A DNA stretch of 64,000 nucleotides from Scalesia atractyloides (Eukaryota > Streptophyta > Magnoliopsida > Asterales > Asteraceae): contig CAMTDV010000013.1 in the NCBI GenBank assembly GCA_947069175.1, positions 13,311,501 to 13,375,500 of the forward strand, written 5' to 3'. A program made the translations under genes and the position numbers. The first letter of the stretch is position 1, and every line of letters begins with the position of its first letter. Positions 42,494 through 54,291 of the stretch are shown piece after piece. The notes beneath the pieces are model-generated. The model ran no database searches. It saw only the letters and a list, made by a program, of their open reading frames with translations, and was not told the DNA's origin.

Positions 42494-43823
42494 TGTAACG
42501 CCTCGCTTTTTTGTACTTTCCTTAATTAGAAAGTGTAATCGTATTTTTATTTATAGAAACTTGTATTCGTATCGCATTCGTATTTCTTTTCCTCAATTTT
42601 GTAATCCGAGACTTTGATCGTAATAAAAATTCGTACTTGGTATATACTTGTCATACATGCATTCAATCGTTTAATACGTGTTTACATACAAACCGATACT
42701 TGTTATACGTGCAAATACTCATACAATCATACTTGATACTCAAAAAATTCTTACATATACGTTATACACTTTAATACATGCAAAAATGACAAGTTATAGC
42801 CTGAAATGAAAGATAAACTAAGTTCAAGGACTAAAAATGGCATAATCCGCAAATTCTTGTTTCTAGCTCATGGATTGGGCAAAAGTGTGTTTGTTGGATG
42901 TGTGTTTCTTGCATTTAATACTCACCTAACTCAACCTCCAAACCTCAACTATAAATACCCACCTCCTCCCACACTCATTTCACACCTCAACACTTTTCTC
43001 TCTCTCTCTCTCTAAAGCTCACTATCAATCAAGAAAGTTCAAGACTTTCAAGATAACTCGGTGTTCCTCCAACTATCCAAACCCTTCACGGAATACTTAA
43101 GTGGAAGCTTGCAAAACCATGAGTGCACTTGACCCATTTCCCTTTTACAAAATTTGGGTTGTAACATGTTAACTTACAAATTACACCAGTACACACACTA
43201 CATGCTTTATACGCTCGATCCGTTATACATGCTTATTGTTATGCTTAGGTTCATGCTAAATTCATACATCCCTATTGTCATTAACTTAGCTAGCCCCAAC
43301 TTAACATATATAGCGTTATAGTAGTAGGACACCGCCCGTCGGGGTATTGTTAAGCTTTAAGCTGATTCATTCCAAATTCATACTTTAGTCTCGTTACTTC
43401 GTGTGACGAGGGACACATTCATTCTTGTGGACACTTGGGTTGGACAATTAGTATTGCATGCTAGCCTACCTTGTATACAATTCCCATGTGGATTTGAGTA
43501 AACTCTTTTATACTTATGCTACGTACTTAAACTTGTGTACTCGCCAATACTTTTGTATTGAACTATACTTTTAACATGTTACAGGTTGATGATGATGCTT
43601 ATGACAAATCTAGTAGGGACGACATAGAAACGTATCTAGAACGTTAGGCTTTCAAGTTGTAATTTTGTTTAAGTTGTTGTATTTTGATTTCTGTTGTAAT
43701 TGACAATTTCATATATGAAATGAACGAGTTTTTATTTAAATATTGTCGCAAATAGTGTTATGATGCATTAAGCAATCTATTTCGTCTCACTTCGATGTTT
43801 CCGCCATTGGTTAGGGTGTGACA
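42494..43823 (+). repeat. Solo LTR (1330 bp) of an unrelated gypsy-type family
   Basis: Starts TGTAACGCCTCGC, ends GGTTAGGGTGTGACA, flanked by perfect TSD TCACT (42489-42493 and 43824-43828). Promoter: CTATAAATACCC near 42949-42960, followed by a CT-rich initiator region (42990-43014). It has no tRNA-like modules. The short ORF 42806-43015 inside it is not a gene. Confidence 0.9.
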
Positions 43824-44440
43824 TCACTAGACACTTCTTGAGTACCTAAATCCCCCTCTTCATCAATGGGAGAATACACTCTATTACTTGCTGAAACTTC
43901 GGATGGTAATGTTTCAAAACAGCCAAAAAAATTAATTGATCCAAACCAGAAGTTACACATAGTTGTTTTTCATTTATATCTTTGCATTTGAAAGGATATA
44001 TATTTTCATAAAATTTAACATCTCTTGAATATAACTCAATTTTATCATCCAAGTTCCACAACTTATACCCTTTCTTTATATTAGAATATCCAATTAATAC
44101 ACAGTTATTTGCTCTATAAGAAAACTTATTTGACTCATTTAAAACTATACTAAAAGATAAACATCCGAAATTTCTTAGCTGACTAAGAGAGGGTTTAAAG
44201 CCATGCACTAATTCAAATGGACTCTTACCTAGAAGCATAGAAGAGGGAATTCTGTTAATTAAATAAACAACTCTTAATACACAATCTAACCAAAATTTAA
44301 AGGTAACCTCCTTGGAACAGTAAGGACCTAGCCATGTTTAAAAGATGCATATGTTTCCTTTCCACCACACCATTCTGTTGTGGTGTATAGGTACAAGTTG
44401 TTTGATGTAAAATACCCTTTTGTTTACAAAAACTATTCAT
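43824..44440 (-). pseudogene. Copia integrase C-terminal part and linker
   Basis: Minus strand: LLGKSPFELVHGFKPSLSQL, RNFGCLSFS, NNCVLIGYSNIKKGYKLWNL (44238-43846), the conserved copia integrase tail. Upstream (44440-44240) the rve Glu region (QQNGVVERKH-like) is present in broken frames. Confidence 0.85.
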
Positions 44441-44869
44441 TTATGTGTTAACAAACTCAGTTCCGTTATCACTTCGAAAACACTTTATGTTTTTCTTGAA
44501 CTGTGTTAACAACAATTCATAAAATGTAGTAATATTTTCAAACACTTCACTTTTATTTCTTAACATATAACACCAAACAGTTCTAGAGTAGTCATTAACA
44601 ATACTTAAAAAATATTTAAACCCTTCTCTACTCACAACCTTATAAGGTCCCCAAACATCTAGGTGAATTAATTCTCCAAGACTTTTAGTTTTATGTTCAC
44701 TTAATGGAAAAGGAACCCTAACTTGCTTTGCCTTATGACAAACCTCACAAGACACATCATCAACTACACCAATATCAAGAGTTTCTTTTAAAATGGCTAG
44801 GACCTGTTTTGAGGGATGCCCCAGTCTACTATGCCAAAGATTAAGACTATTTACACTACTAAAACACAT
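44441..44869 (-). pseudogene. Copia GAG-pre-integrase and integrase core
   Basis: Minus strand: LWHSRLGHPSKQVL, CEVCHKAKQ (HHCC zinc site), IHLDVWGPYKVVS (first catalytic Asp), FLSIVNDYSRTVW and CFRSDNGTEF (second catalytic Asp). A stop follows NT. Confidence 0.9.
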
Positions 44870-46040
44870 ATTAGCAGAATTACCATTATATTAACAAAGA
44901 ACAACCCATTATGTTTTTACCAATCAACAGGACTTTCTTTGAATTCAAATCCTAAATACAACAATTATTTTCATCAAACAACACAGTTACTTATTATCTC
45001 TTGCAAGTTTATGAACTGATACTAAGTTAACATTATAATTAGGAATATAAAAAACATCAAACAAAATAACACCAATAGCAAGTTTTATGTTTCCTATTTT
45101 AGTTACTTTAGCATTTGTTCCATTCGGATGAGAAACTTTAAGATCATAACCAGACACATCTACACAATCATACATGTCTCTATCAGTCATAACCATGTGC
45201 TAATTAGCACCAGAATCAATGACCCAAGTATAACTGAACTCATGATTAACAGTACTAGAACAACTCAGATAACTACTACACATATTCGTTAACATAAAAT
45301 TATTTTCAATATTCGCTGACTTACCTCCCATGTTGGACACAGAATGCTCAAAACCAGTTTTATCTATCTCGTTCACTAGACTAAGAAGTTTGGGAATCTG
45401 TTCAGAAGTAAAAGGCATAACAGGAGTACTAGACGACACATTTGACTTTCCATTATTAAAACTATTATTACCCTTATTCCCTGAATTTCCAACCCTTCTT
45501 TTAAACCCTGGTAGATAACTAATTATTTCAAAACACCTATCAACAGTATGTCCTAACATATTACAGTGTGTACATTTCAAACTAGGATTAGACCCCTTAA
45601 ACACTCTCTTTTTTGCGTCAAAAGAGTGATTAGTTTTTGACACAAAAGAAACATTTTGACTCTTAGAACCACTACTGGATAACCTATGAGACTCTTCTAT
45701 GGAAATGACTGAAAAAGCAACCTTGACAGTAGGAAGTGGTTCCCTAGTTAACAAATTTGTTCTAACCGGCTGATATATATCATCAAGACCCATTAAAAAC
45801 TGCATAAGTTTTATTAAAGTAGTGAAATCATTATAATCTGTTGCTGCCTTACATGAACATGAAGGCAGTTGTACCATTGCATCAAATTGTTTCCACATTG
45901 TAGTTAACATTGTTATAATACTCAGCTACTGTACTACCATTTTGAGAAATATTATTTATCCTTTTATACAAATCATAAACAATTGAACTATCAACCTTGT
46001 CATAGGTCTCTTTCACACTATAGAAAGAAGCATTTACCGT
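44870..46040 (-). pseudogene. Copia gag and protease relic
   Basis: From 46040 down to about 45911 the gag N-terminal part reads in a shifted frame (YDLYKRINNISQNGSTVAEY). 45910-45200 is open: KQFDAMVQLPSC, LMQFLMGLDDIYQPVRTNLL, the zinc knuckle CTHCNMLGHTVDRC and the protease motif WVIDSGA, followed by a stop. 45196-44987 continues the protease. The N-terminus beyond 46040 is lost. Confidence 0.88.
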
Positions 46041-46366
46041 ATATTATGTAGGTAACCTCATGCATGATATATATGTATCGGAGTTTAAGTTACACATTAA
46101 CATGATCATATACCCCTTGAAAAATATATATTATAAAGGAGATTCTATATTTGCAACATAAATGGTGTTTGTGAAATTCATTGTAATATGATATCTACAT
46201 TCTAACACTTGTGTTGCAATTGTAAATGTGATCTTATGTTATATATCATAATAGTGAGAAGATTGAGTGGTGATCAGTACCATATGTCCATATTAATGAG
46301 ACTACCAACGGTGATCGCTACCATATTAATGAAACAAATGAGCTGTGATCATGAATCCCAACCATG
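46041..46366. other. Short intergenic stretch
   Basis: AT-rich, with two copies of a GTGATC..ACCATAT..TTAATGA segment near 46270-46330. Nothing coding. Confidence 0.4.
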
Positions 46367-46369
46367 TTA

Positions 46370-48073
46370 GAGGGGTGGGGCCGTATACGTGATGGCACGT
46401 GGTGGCTGGTGACCACGGTTGGAAAATATAACGTATCAACTCTATCACGCGTTGAAGATGAGGGGGTGGCTGGTGACCGACGCATTTTTGAACGTTGGGG
46501 AGGGCTTTTGGATTGTTTGAGGATTTAATTAAAAAAAAAAAACCCTTTAAACACTATATATAGCCCATTCAATTTAACTTCTTAAATCCACAAAAAAATA
46601 TCATCTCTACACTCTACCAAAAATGGAATTTCCAACTGATACGTTTCCGCTAGACACTGATAGCTCTTCGTCTTCCGACGATGGCACACTTGAATTTTTC
46701 GAGATGGCGTACAACGAGCTTGAAAGTTTGAGCTGACCAAAGAAGCAAATGGTTAATCGTGATCGTATAGATGCCAACGAAGTGTTAATGAATGATTATT
46801 TTGTGGAAAATCCGGTCTACAATGAGGAAACATTTAGGAATCGATTTCGTTTACCGAAAGAAGTATTTTTTAAAATTGTAGGAGACATCGAAGCAAGCAA
46901 AGAATGGTTTCAAGAACGTTACGAAGAGAGGGGCAAACGAAGTTTCACGCCGATACAAAAATGCACATCTGTCATTCGCCAACTAGCGACAGGTAACCCT
47001 CCCGATCAATTCGATAAATACTTAGCTATGTCGGCAAGAACTTCACGTGAATGTTTGCAATTCTTTTGTAACGCGATCATTAAATTGTATGGCAAAGAGT
47101 TTCTACGTAAATCCACGAGACACGGCATCACACGTATTTAGGCCGCACATGAGGCTAGATGGCATTTTCCAGTGATGCTCGGTAGCATGGATTGTACACA
47201 TATCGAATGGAGAAATTGTCCAAGAGAGTTGCGAGGGGTGTATGTTAGGGGTGACATCAAAAGACCAATCATCATACTTGAGGCGGTGGCGTCGAATGAT
47301 TTATGGATTTGACATTTGTATTTTGGTGTTCCTGGTTCAAACAACGACATCAATATTTTGTACGCATCGCCGTTGTTTCAAAGTGTAACCTTCTGTCCAT
47401 TTATGGTTAACAGAAGATATTACAGACGAGGCTTTATTCTTGTGAAAGCTCTTTTATTTCCTGTCGAGGTTTAAGAAAAAATGTTCAAGAGGTTGCAAGA
47501 ATAGGCTAGAAAGATGTTGAGAGGGTTTTTGGTGTTTTAAAGGGTAGATGAGGCATACTAAACCAACCGGTTCATACAATGAGTAAAAAAACAATCCATG
47601 GCATAGTATATGCACATATGATATTGCACAATATGCTAGTTAAAGAAGATAGCTGTGCAATATCTCTAGATTGGGTACCGGATCCTCCCACACAAGCTCT
47701 CGTTTCCGAAAATATCCAACAAAACTTACGCAATGAAGAACTTCACTTTCGATTGACATATAATTTAATTGAACTTGTAAGTTCTTTAGGTTTGGTTTCC
47801 GGATTCAGACGAAGAGTAGGTTTTCAATATGTAGCTTTTTATTTTCAAATGTTTTTTTAAGTTGTAACCTAAAATATGTCTAGGAATATTGTTTTTTATT
47901 TAAATGAAATTATTAATCTTAATTCATTATTAAACAAATAAAAAAAAGATTTCCATCACTAGTGATGGGCACCCCCACTAAATCCATCACTAGTGATAGA
48001 ATTTGGGTTGATGATGTGATGTTTAATGATTGAATATGATGAGTGATTGCTAGTGGAGCACCCCCATTCCCTT
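46370..48073 (+). mobile_element. Degenerate PIF/Harbinger transposon
   Basis: A Harbinger-type transposase relic lies inside a 1.7-kb element. Flanking TTA at 46367-46369 and 48074-48076 fits the 3-bp TTA target preference. The ends GAGGGGTGGGGCCGT and, reversed from the right, AGGGAATGGGGGTGC are only partly matched as terminal repeats, so borders are probable rather than certain. An inner CCATCACTAGTGATGG palindrome lies near 47953-47968. Confidence 0.75.
46749..47860 (+). pseudogene. Harbinger-type (HARBI1-like, DDE_4/Plant_tran) transposase relic
   Basis: 46749-47141 encodes YNEETFRNRFRLPKEVFFKI, RSFTPIQKCTSVIRQLATG and a RECLQFFCNAIIKLYGKEFL segment, typical of plant HARBI1-like nucleases. 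After an in-frame TAG (47139-47141) come MLGSMDCTHIEWRNCP (first catalytic Asp region), a second stop (47310-47312) and FGVPGSNNDINIL (second Asp). Frame-broken sequence then leads to VERVFGVLKGR and 47579-47860 (GIVYAHMILHNMLVKEDS). The function would be excision and integration. Multiple stops make it dead. Confidence 0.9.
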
Positions 48074-48076
48074 AAT

Positions 48077-49800
48077 AGTACATAGAGAACTGACCACTAT
48101 CTAAATGGTGTGAAAATTATAAAGGTCACTGATACCTTAACTAATGAAACTTTTATGTGAAGATAAACCCGCACTGGATGCCAAAAACCGAATTTGATAT
48201 GGGTTGGTTAAGAACCACTTGAATCATTATAAATATTTTGTTTGTGTTGTGATCTTTCTTGATTTCAAAACTTGTTACATATATTCTTTCATCATATCAG
48301 TTCTTTACAATAAATTTTTACAAACTAGGAAAAAGGGTCTTTTTCTTTTTTTAAAAAGCCCATTAGAAAACATCACCAGATCATTTTTTTGGGAATTAAA
48401 GTTGGGTGATCAACTAAGGTTGCCTATATTTAATGTCATGTGAATATTAGAAAGTGCCAATCGAAACCAAACGAAATTCTATTGCCGACAAACGAATTAA
48501 CCAATAGGTTCAAAAGGTGATGAGTTGTGTGTTGAGCACGTCATTATATTCATCAAGATTAAAAGGCACAAGGAAGGAGGGTGTCGATAGTCAAGACAGG
48601 GACGTCTGAATCAAATTTCAACATTGTGTGTGTATGTTCATTGAATTTTCTATAATAGTCATCACATCTACATATAAATATGGTTTCGTCTCCCTACATA
48701 TATATAGGAGCTACAATATTCTTTCATTGTCCTTTAATTTCTAAAACTCAAAACTAAAAATAGTACTTGTTTAGGATTACCATAATATGAAGACTAACTC
48801 ATAAAATTACTAGACGGGCTACAAAAAAAAAGTGAAATTAAAACAACTTTTGAACCGTTTGGAGTTAGCCTCATCCCTCTTTCTTCCACTTTACTAACTG
48901 TCCTAGTGTGCGAAGTTAATCATGAGTAGGAGTCACGCGAATTGTAAATTAAAACGAAAATAACTTTTGAACCGTTTGGAGTTGCACACCTTATAATACA
49001 AACGTAACTGTGTCGCAGACTGGATATCCGACAGCTTACCGACCCTCAGACCCAATTTCTTTGTTTGGAGCATTGAATTTGATATTGCCATTTCTCCAAC
49101 GATATAACCTTTTGATTGATTTCATTTCATTTGTAGAACGCGTAAATGTTGTTAGATATTATGTGTATATTTAACTATCTAATTTCATTTTAAGTTATGA
49201 TTTTTAATTTCTTAAGATTACATCATAAATCTTAGATTGATTTTTTTTATTTATAGAAAAGGGCATGATTTACTAATTTTCATTCATAGATTTATTAACT
49301 TTTCTATTGAAGACTTAAATTTTTGAAAAATAAAATAAAATCTTATGTGTTTCCGCTTTTCAGTTCTCTCCACATTGATTTTAGCTTTAGCCGGCTTCAT
49401 CCCCCTCCCAAGCCTCAAAACTTTGATCTGACACTCGACTCGGAAGAATATTCTATAGTATCTTCTTAGATAGCTAGATACAATTCTATTTTAAATTGAA
49501 AATGATAAAATGACCAAAACACATTTATCGTTTTATCTCTTTACATTTTCAAATGATTGATAAAAACCAGAGTCGTTGAAGTACTATAAGATTTTCCAAG
49601 TAATTGATAAAACTAAAATCAACTTAATTATATCCGAAGATAAAATGTAACATTATATCACCCTTTTTTCATTTTGATCTAAAGATAAAAAAACTTAACT
49701 TCATATCCCAAAGAAATTAGGTAAGTTTTAAACAAAAAAACGAAAAGTACCTCCTTTTAATCCGATTAACACATCAAATATAAAAAAAATTTCAAACATT
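48077..49800. other. Intergenic AT-rich DNA
   Basis: No gene recognised. A ~35-bp segment (AACTTTTGAACCGTTTGGAG) occurs twice, near 48844 and 48962. The ORF 48204-48443 has no family features. Confidence 0.5.
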
Positions 49801-49810
49801 AAAAATATCT

Positions 49811-49835
49811 TGCGGTGAACGTGGATCGAACACGT

Positions 49836-49878
<43 letters not shown>

Positions 49879-49883
49879 CCCGC
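49811..49883 (-). tRNA. trnF-GAA: tRNA-Phe(GAA)
   Basis: The 73-nt minus-strand gene begins GCGGGGATAGCTCAGTTGGG and folds as a full cloverleaf. It has D-arm GCTC/GAGC, anticodon stem CAGAC/ATCTG with loop TGAAG (anticodon GAA), box A TAGCTCAGTTGG and box B GTTCGATCC. The T-stem is ACGTG/CACGT, where the plant form I recall has GCGTG/CACGC, so the end pair appears changed in both partners and pairing is kept. TTTTT at 49801-49805 (minus) is the Pol III terminator. No intron. It looks functional. Confidence 0.95.
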
Positions 49884-49992
49884 TTGATATTCACATTTTC
49901 CTGTTAAATTAAAATATCATGAAGTTTGATTAAACCTTATCGTCTCTAAAACCATCAAATCAACCCCATTTCTCGCTTCAAGTTTTTCTCCC

Positions 49993-50942
49993 ATGGAAGC
50001 CGAAAACCCGACCACCACAATTTGCACAGTCGTCTCCATTGACCACACCGACTTACGCTACACCGTCTGTTCTCTCTGCGAACGACCTCTTCCGGACTCC
50101 TTAACTCGCTGCAACCACTGCACCGGTTCTGGTTCTACATCTAAACGCCTCTTTCGTCTCCTCATGTCTGTAGCCACCGACACGAATGTGTTCGTGGTCG
50201 TCCTGTTTGACCGAGCCGCTAGGGTTTTATTCGGTTGTTCTGCTCATGATTTCTTCACTTTCACCAACACTCATCCTTTCTCTGGTCAGTAGTAATTTTC
50301 AATTATTAGTTTATTTGAACAGGAAATTGAAACAGTTAGAGCTGTAAACGAAACTGACAATTTGTTCGTTAAGAAAACAAATGTTTATCAACACTTATCA
50401 AACAAGATTTTCAAGAAAACAAATGTTTATCAACACTTAGTCAACGAGATTTTCTTTTCGTGTTCGTTGATTAAGAAACGGAGGTTCTTAAGTAAAATAT
50501 GAAAAGTAAAAACCCTAATGAACTTAAAAATGAACATAAGCGAATGGACATCAAACACGGTACCAGATATTCACGAACATAAATGAACGAATGCGGTGTT
50601 TGTTCACTTAACTAGCGAACAAAATTTTTTGTTTGCGTCGTTTATTTATTAAATGATCGAACACAAATACGAACTGTTTGCTGAACGTTCATATCATTTG
50701 TAGCTGTAGAGAAACTATCAGAATTATATTATTTAAACTCTTATCATTGTGTCTTAATTGATGGAATAGGTGAAACTGTAAGTAGGATTCTGGAGGGCGA
50801 GATGTTGAGAGTGACACTTTCAAACCCTAGGAATGGCAATGCACAACATCTGCGTGTTGTATCTGTTGTTCCTTTGAGATCTGGTTTTCGTCCTGTGATG
50901 GATAGTTTAAGTGAGCTATATGGAGTAAGATCTGACCGTTAA
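49993..50942 (+). CDS. Small zinc-ribbon/OB-fold-like protein (RPA-C-like), two exons
   Basis: Exons 49993-50284 and 50770-50942 join in frame at FSG|ETV (GT-AG intron of 485 bp) to give a 154-residue protein. Residues 20-43 hold a four-cysteine ribbon CSLCERPLPDSLTRCNHC (Cys 26, 29, 40, 43). The following LFRLLMSVATDTNVFVVVLF and the FGCSAHDFF/ETVSRILEGEMLRVTL segments resemble the zinc-ribbon OB-fold of replication protein A large-subunit C-termini and related small plant proteins. Single-stranded nucleic-acid binding is therefore likely, but this rests on recognition by eye. The start follows a CTTCAAGTTTTTCTCCC leader. The intron carries a small repeat element (50338-50708). Confidence 0.72.
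50338..50708. repeat. Small non-autonomous repeat in the intron
   Basis: Ends GAGCTGTAAACGAA and, reversed from the right, AGCTACAAATGA are loosely inverted. The interior is rich in GTTCGTT/AACGAAC words. It resembles the larger GTTCGTGAAC-rich repeats in the SCPL introns (56702-57236, 57414-57825). Probably a hAT-like MITE with a degraded target duplication. Confidence 0.45.
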
Positions 50943-51530
50943 TTTGTTGATTTTTTTTGTTTAGTTGTTCGTTTATGCTGCCAATATTTGATGATGATTA
51001 CACATAGACTATGTTGTAAAAGATCATATGTTTATCATGTTTTATGTAGAACTGTAAATATGTCAATTACATTGATGTAGAGTTAACATTACGCACAAGT
51101 GAACCTTAAATGTTCGGTCAATCCACATTTTTAACATCGCAGTGAAGCCTTTGGTTGATCCAGTGGAACCATATGTCCTGCATCATGCACCTGAATGACA
51201 CAAACGGCCGATTTTTTTTAAGCCAGTAAAGCTTCTTGTATACATTGGTGTAGGGTTAATATTAGGCACAAGCGAACCTTAAGGAAAGCGAGTGGATCAT
51301 GGTACACCAATAAGGTTTCACATGATGTCTTCCATCATTCACGACACACGATGATTTTAGTATCTAACAAAGTAATGGCATTGTGTTTACCTTCTACATG
51401 AAGTTTTTGAGTTAATGTTCTTGTATGACTACTACTTCTGTCCAAATGATCTTCCTGTTTTACAAGTAATCCGTCAAAGGAAATGCATAATCCAAAATTT
51501 TGTCATGTATCGCTCTCTATGAAAAATCCT
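50943..51530 (-). pseudogene. Collapsed duplicate of the SCPL gene region
   Basis: Ordered short matches to 55790-59460: AGTGAAGCCTTTGGTTGATC and CATATGTCC.GCATCATGCACCTG (51140-51192, the SCPL last exon), GGAAAGCGAGTGGATCATGG (exon 7, near 51285), TTTCACATGATGTCTTCCAT (exon 6, near 51316), then ACGATTTTAGTATCTAAC and GTAATGGCATTGTGTTTA (the SCPL 5' flank, 51350-51390) and TGTTTTACAAGTAATCCG (51455). About 3.6 kb has shrunk to about 0.6 kb by internal deletions. It ends where the resistance-gene fragment begins. Confidence 0.8.
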
Positions 51531-54291
51531 GTATACTTTTGACAAGCAATATCGACATACTAAAAATGTTACCATTGAGTAGATGTGTTGAGGAAAGCTT
51601 TGATTTATTCATCTTAGGTGTAAATAACTTTGATTCACATTTGTCACTCAAACCATATGCATTAGGTATTGTGAAAAAATGTGGTGGATTACCTTTGGCG
51701 TTAACAACAGTTGGTAGATTGTTGAGAACAAAAAAAGATGAAGTAGAGCATTGGAAGGAAGTGTCAACTAGTGAGATATGGAGATTAAAAGATGAAGGTG
51801 GAATTCTACCGGCCCTTGGATTAAGCTACCAAGATCTTTCTGCAACTTTGAAAAAATTGTTTGCATACTGCTCCTTGTTTCCCAAGGACTTCTTGTTTGA
51901 CAAGGAGGAACTGGTTTTATTATGGATAGCAGAAGGGTTCTTCCAAAGTGATTCGACAAAAGAACACGTGGGTCACGAATACTTTGATGAGTTGTTGTCG
52001 AGGTCATTTTTCCAACATGCACCTAATAGTGAGTCATTATTTGTGATGCATGACCTCATGAATGACTTGGCGACATCTGTTGCTACCGAGTTTTTTTTAA
52101 GGTAAGACAATGAGTCGGAGAAGAATATTAGGATGGAGATGTTGCAAAAATGCCGCCATATGTCATTTGTTCGTGAGGAATACGTAGCTTACAAGAAGTT
52201 CGAGGCATTTGAAACAGCCAAATGTATGAGGACATTCTTGGCAACGTTTGTTGGGGAAGTACAAAGTTGGCAGGGTTTCTACTTTTCCAATAAGATTCTC
52301 ACTGACTTGCTTCGTAAGTCACCATTGTTAAGGGTTTTATGTTTGAGTAACTTTTGTATGAGTGAGGTTCCAGAGTCCATTGGTACTTTGATGCACTTGA
52401 GGTACCTTAATCTATCTCGAACTTTGATCATACATTTACCGGAAATTGTTTGCAATCTCTGTAATTTACAAACATTGATCCTATTTGGTTGTTATCAATT
52501 AACCAAGTTTCCCAACAACTTCCTAAAGCTTAAAAAACCTGTGGCATCTTGATGTTAGGGACACCCCACTTTTGTTTCAGATGTTGGTAGGGATTGGTGA
52601 GTCGAAAAGCCTGCAAATTACTCTCTAAATCGTTATCGTTAGGGAAAACGGATTTGAAATAGCCAAACTTAAAGACTTAAAGAATCTATGTGGGAATATT
52701 TCCATTGTAGGTTTGGAAAAAGTGCAAAATGCAGTTCATGCACATGAGGCGAACCTTTCACAAAAGAGGCTTAGTGAGTTGGAGCTTGTATGGAGTAATG
52801 AGCTATGTGACTCACGAAATGAAATGCTTGAAAAAGAGGTCCTAAATGAGCTGAAGCCTAGTATTGATAAGTTAATACAACTCAAAATTAGGTCATATGG
52901 GGGATTAGAGTTTCCAAACTGGGTTGGGGACCCCTTGTTTCTTCATTTAGTGATATGCATCGGTGGAAGAAACGGTCAGGGGTTGTGTTTCCACGCTTGC
53001 AAAAGCTTGAAATGAAAGATTGTTCTAATTTGGTTGAAGTCACGCTTGAAGCTCTACCTTCACTAAATGCTCTAGAAATATATAGGTGTCCTAATTTGGT
53101 TGAAGTCACACTTGAAGCACTACCTTCATTGAATGCTGTAAAGTTATATAGCTGTGATAGTGCTGTGTTGAGAAGGCTGGTTGAAGTAGCCTCAGTAGGC
53201 CAGTTGAAAATAGGAGGTATCTCAGGACTTAATGATGTGGTGGGGAGAGGTGTTATAGAGTATACTGGGGCAGTTGAAGAATTAAGAATACAGTATTGTA
53301 ACTAAATAAGATACCTGAGGAAATCAGATGCAGTTGTAAGTAAGATTCTTATAAAGCTCAGGAAATTGGAAGTTGAGAACTGTCGTAATATGGTGAGTTT
53401 AGAAGAGAAAGAGGAGGACAATTGTAGTTGCGACCTCCTAACATCTCTTAGGATTTTGAAGGTAATCAATTGCTACAACATGGAGTGATGCAGTTGTCCA
53501 GATGGCATTGAGGAGTTGAGTATATGGAGTTGTAGTTCAATTACTCGTCTCCTTTCCAAAAGGAGGACAGGAGAAGCTCAGGTCACTTCAAGTCACGAAT
53601 TGCTGGAAACTATTGGAAAGTGGGTGAGGAGGACAAAAAATGATTGAACTGAATTGCTTGGTTCACCTCACCACATTGTATATACACAGTTGTGAATTTC
53701 TTGAGTCATTTCCTGACAATTTGACATCGTTAAAGAGACTGAATATAAGTAATTGTCCCAAATTGGAAGGCTCCTTTCTTCCTGACAACATGGCATCGTT
53801 AACGTATCTGGAAATATTCAATTGTCCTCTCAGTTTGCAATCCTTAATAATAGGGAGGTTGAAGAAGCCCTTCTCAGATTGGGGCCCACAGAACTTTCCA
53901 AACTCACTTGTGGAAGTAAAGTTAATTGGTGATGATGATAGAGTGAGTAGTCAGGTTTCTCTATCTTCTTCCGTCATCTCTTACTTCTCTTTACATAACT
54001 GGATTTGAGAAACTGGAATCAGTTTCAATGAGACTCCAACATCTCACCGCTATCCAGCATCTCTATTTTGACAATTGCCCTAATCTGAAGAAAGGGTCAT
54101 CACATCCCCAACACCTCACCTCCCTCCAGCATCTCTTTTTCAATAAATTCCCTAACATGATGGATCTACCAGAACTGTTGTTGCCTTCACTTTTGAGTTT
54201 ACACATGGGATATTGCCCAAATCTTAGAGAAAGATGCAGTAAAAGAGGCTATTACTGGCCCCTCATCTCCCATATCCCGTGTATCCTTTGA
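51531..54291 (+). pseudogene. 5'-truncated CNL (CC-NBS-LRR) resistance gene relic
   Basis: The homology starts inside the NB-ARC domain (CILLTSN, RNBS-B). It continues with CGGLPLAL (GLPL, about 51682-51710), FAYCSLFPKDF (RNBS-D, 51858-51893) and VMHDLMNDLA (MHD, 52043-52072). LRRs follow in several frames: ESIGTLMHLRYLNLS (52370-52420), EKVQNAVHAHEANLSQKRL (52713), repeats of PNLVEVTLEALPSLNA (52955-53140) and a normal family C-terminus (YYWPLISHIPC, stop 54289-54291). The coiled coil, P-loop and kinase-2 are missing. An in-frame stop lies at 52103-52105 and frameshifts near 52545, 52640, 52960 and 53300. It resembles Asteraceae RPP13-like-1/RGC-type genes. It encodes no immune receptor. Confidence 0.92.

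Larger units (their letters stand above)
40110..46040 (-). mobile_element. 5'-truncated Ty1/copia element, split by a solo LTR
   Basis: On the minus strand homology runs gag (46040) to RNase H (40661), followed by a PPT (GATGGGGGGA, 40637-40646) and one LTR (40636 down to about 40110). The left LTR border is uncertain. At about 46040 the gag frame ends abruptly against unrelated AT-rich DNA, so the 5' LTR and gag N-terminus are lost. A separate solo LTR (42494-43823) with TSD TCACT interrupts it between RT and integrase. Stops and frameshifts break every domain. Confidence 0.88.

Noticed and set aside
42806..43015. 69-codon ORF
   Set aside because: Lies across the promoter and CT tract of a solo LTR.
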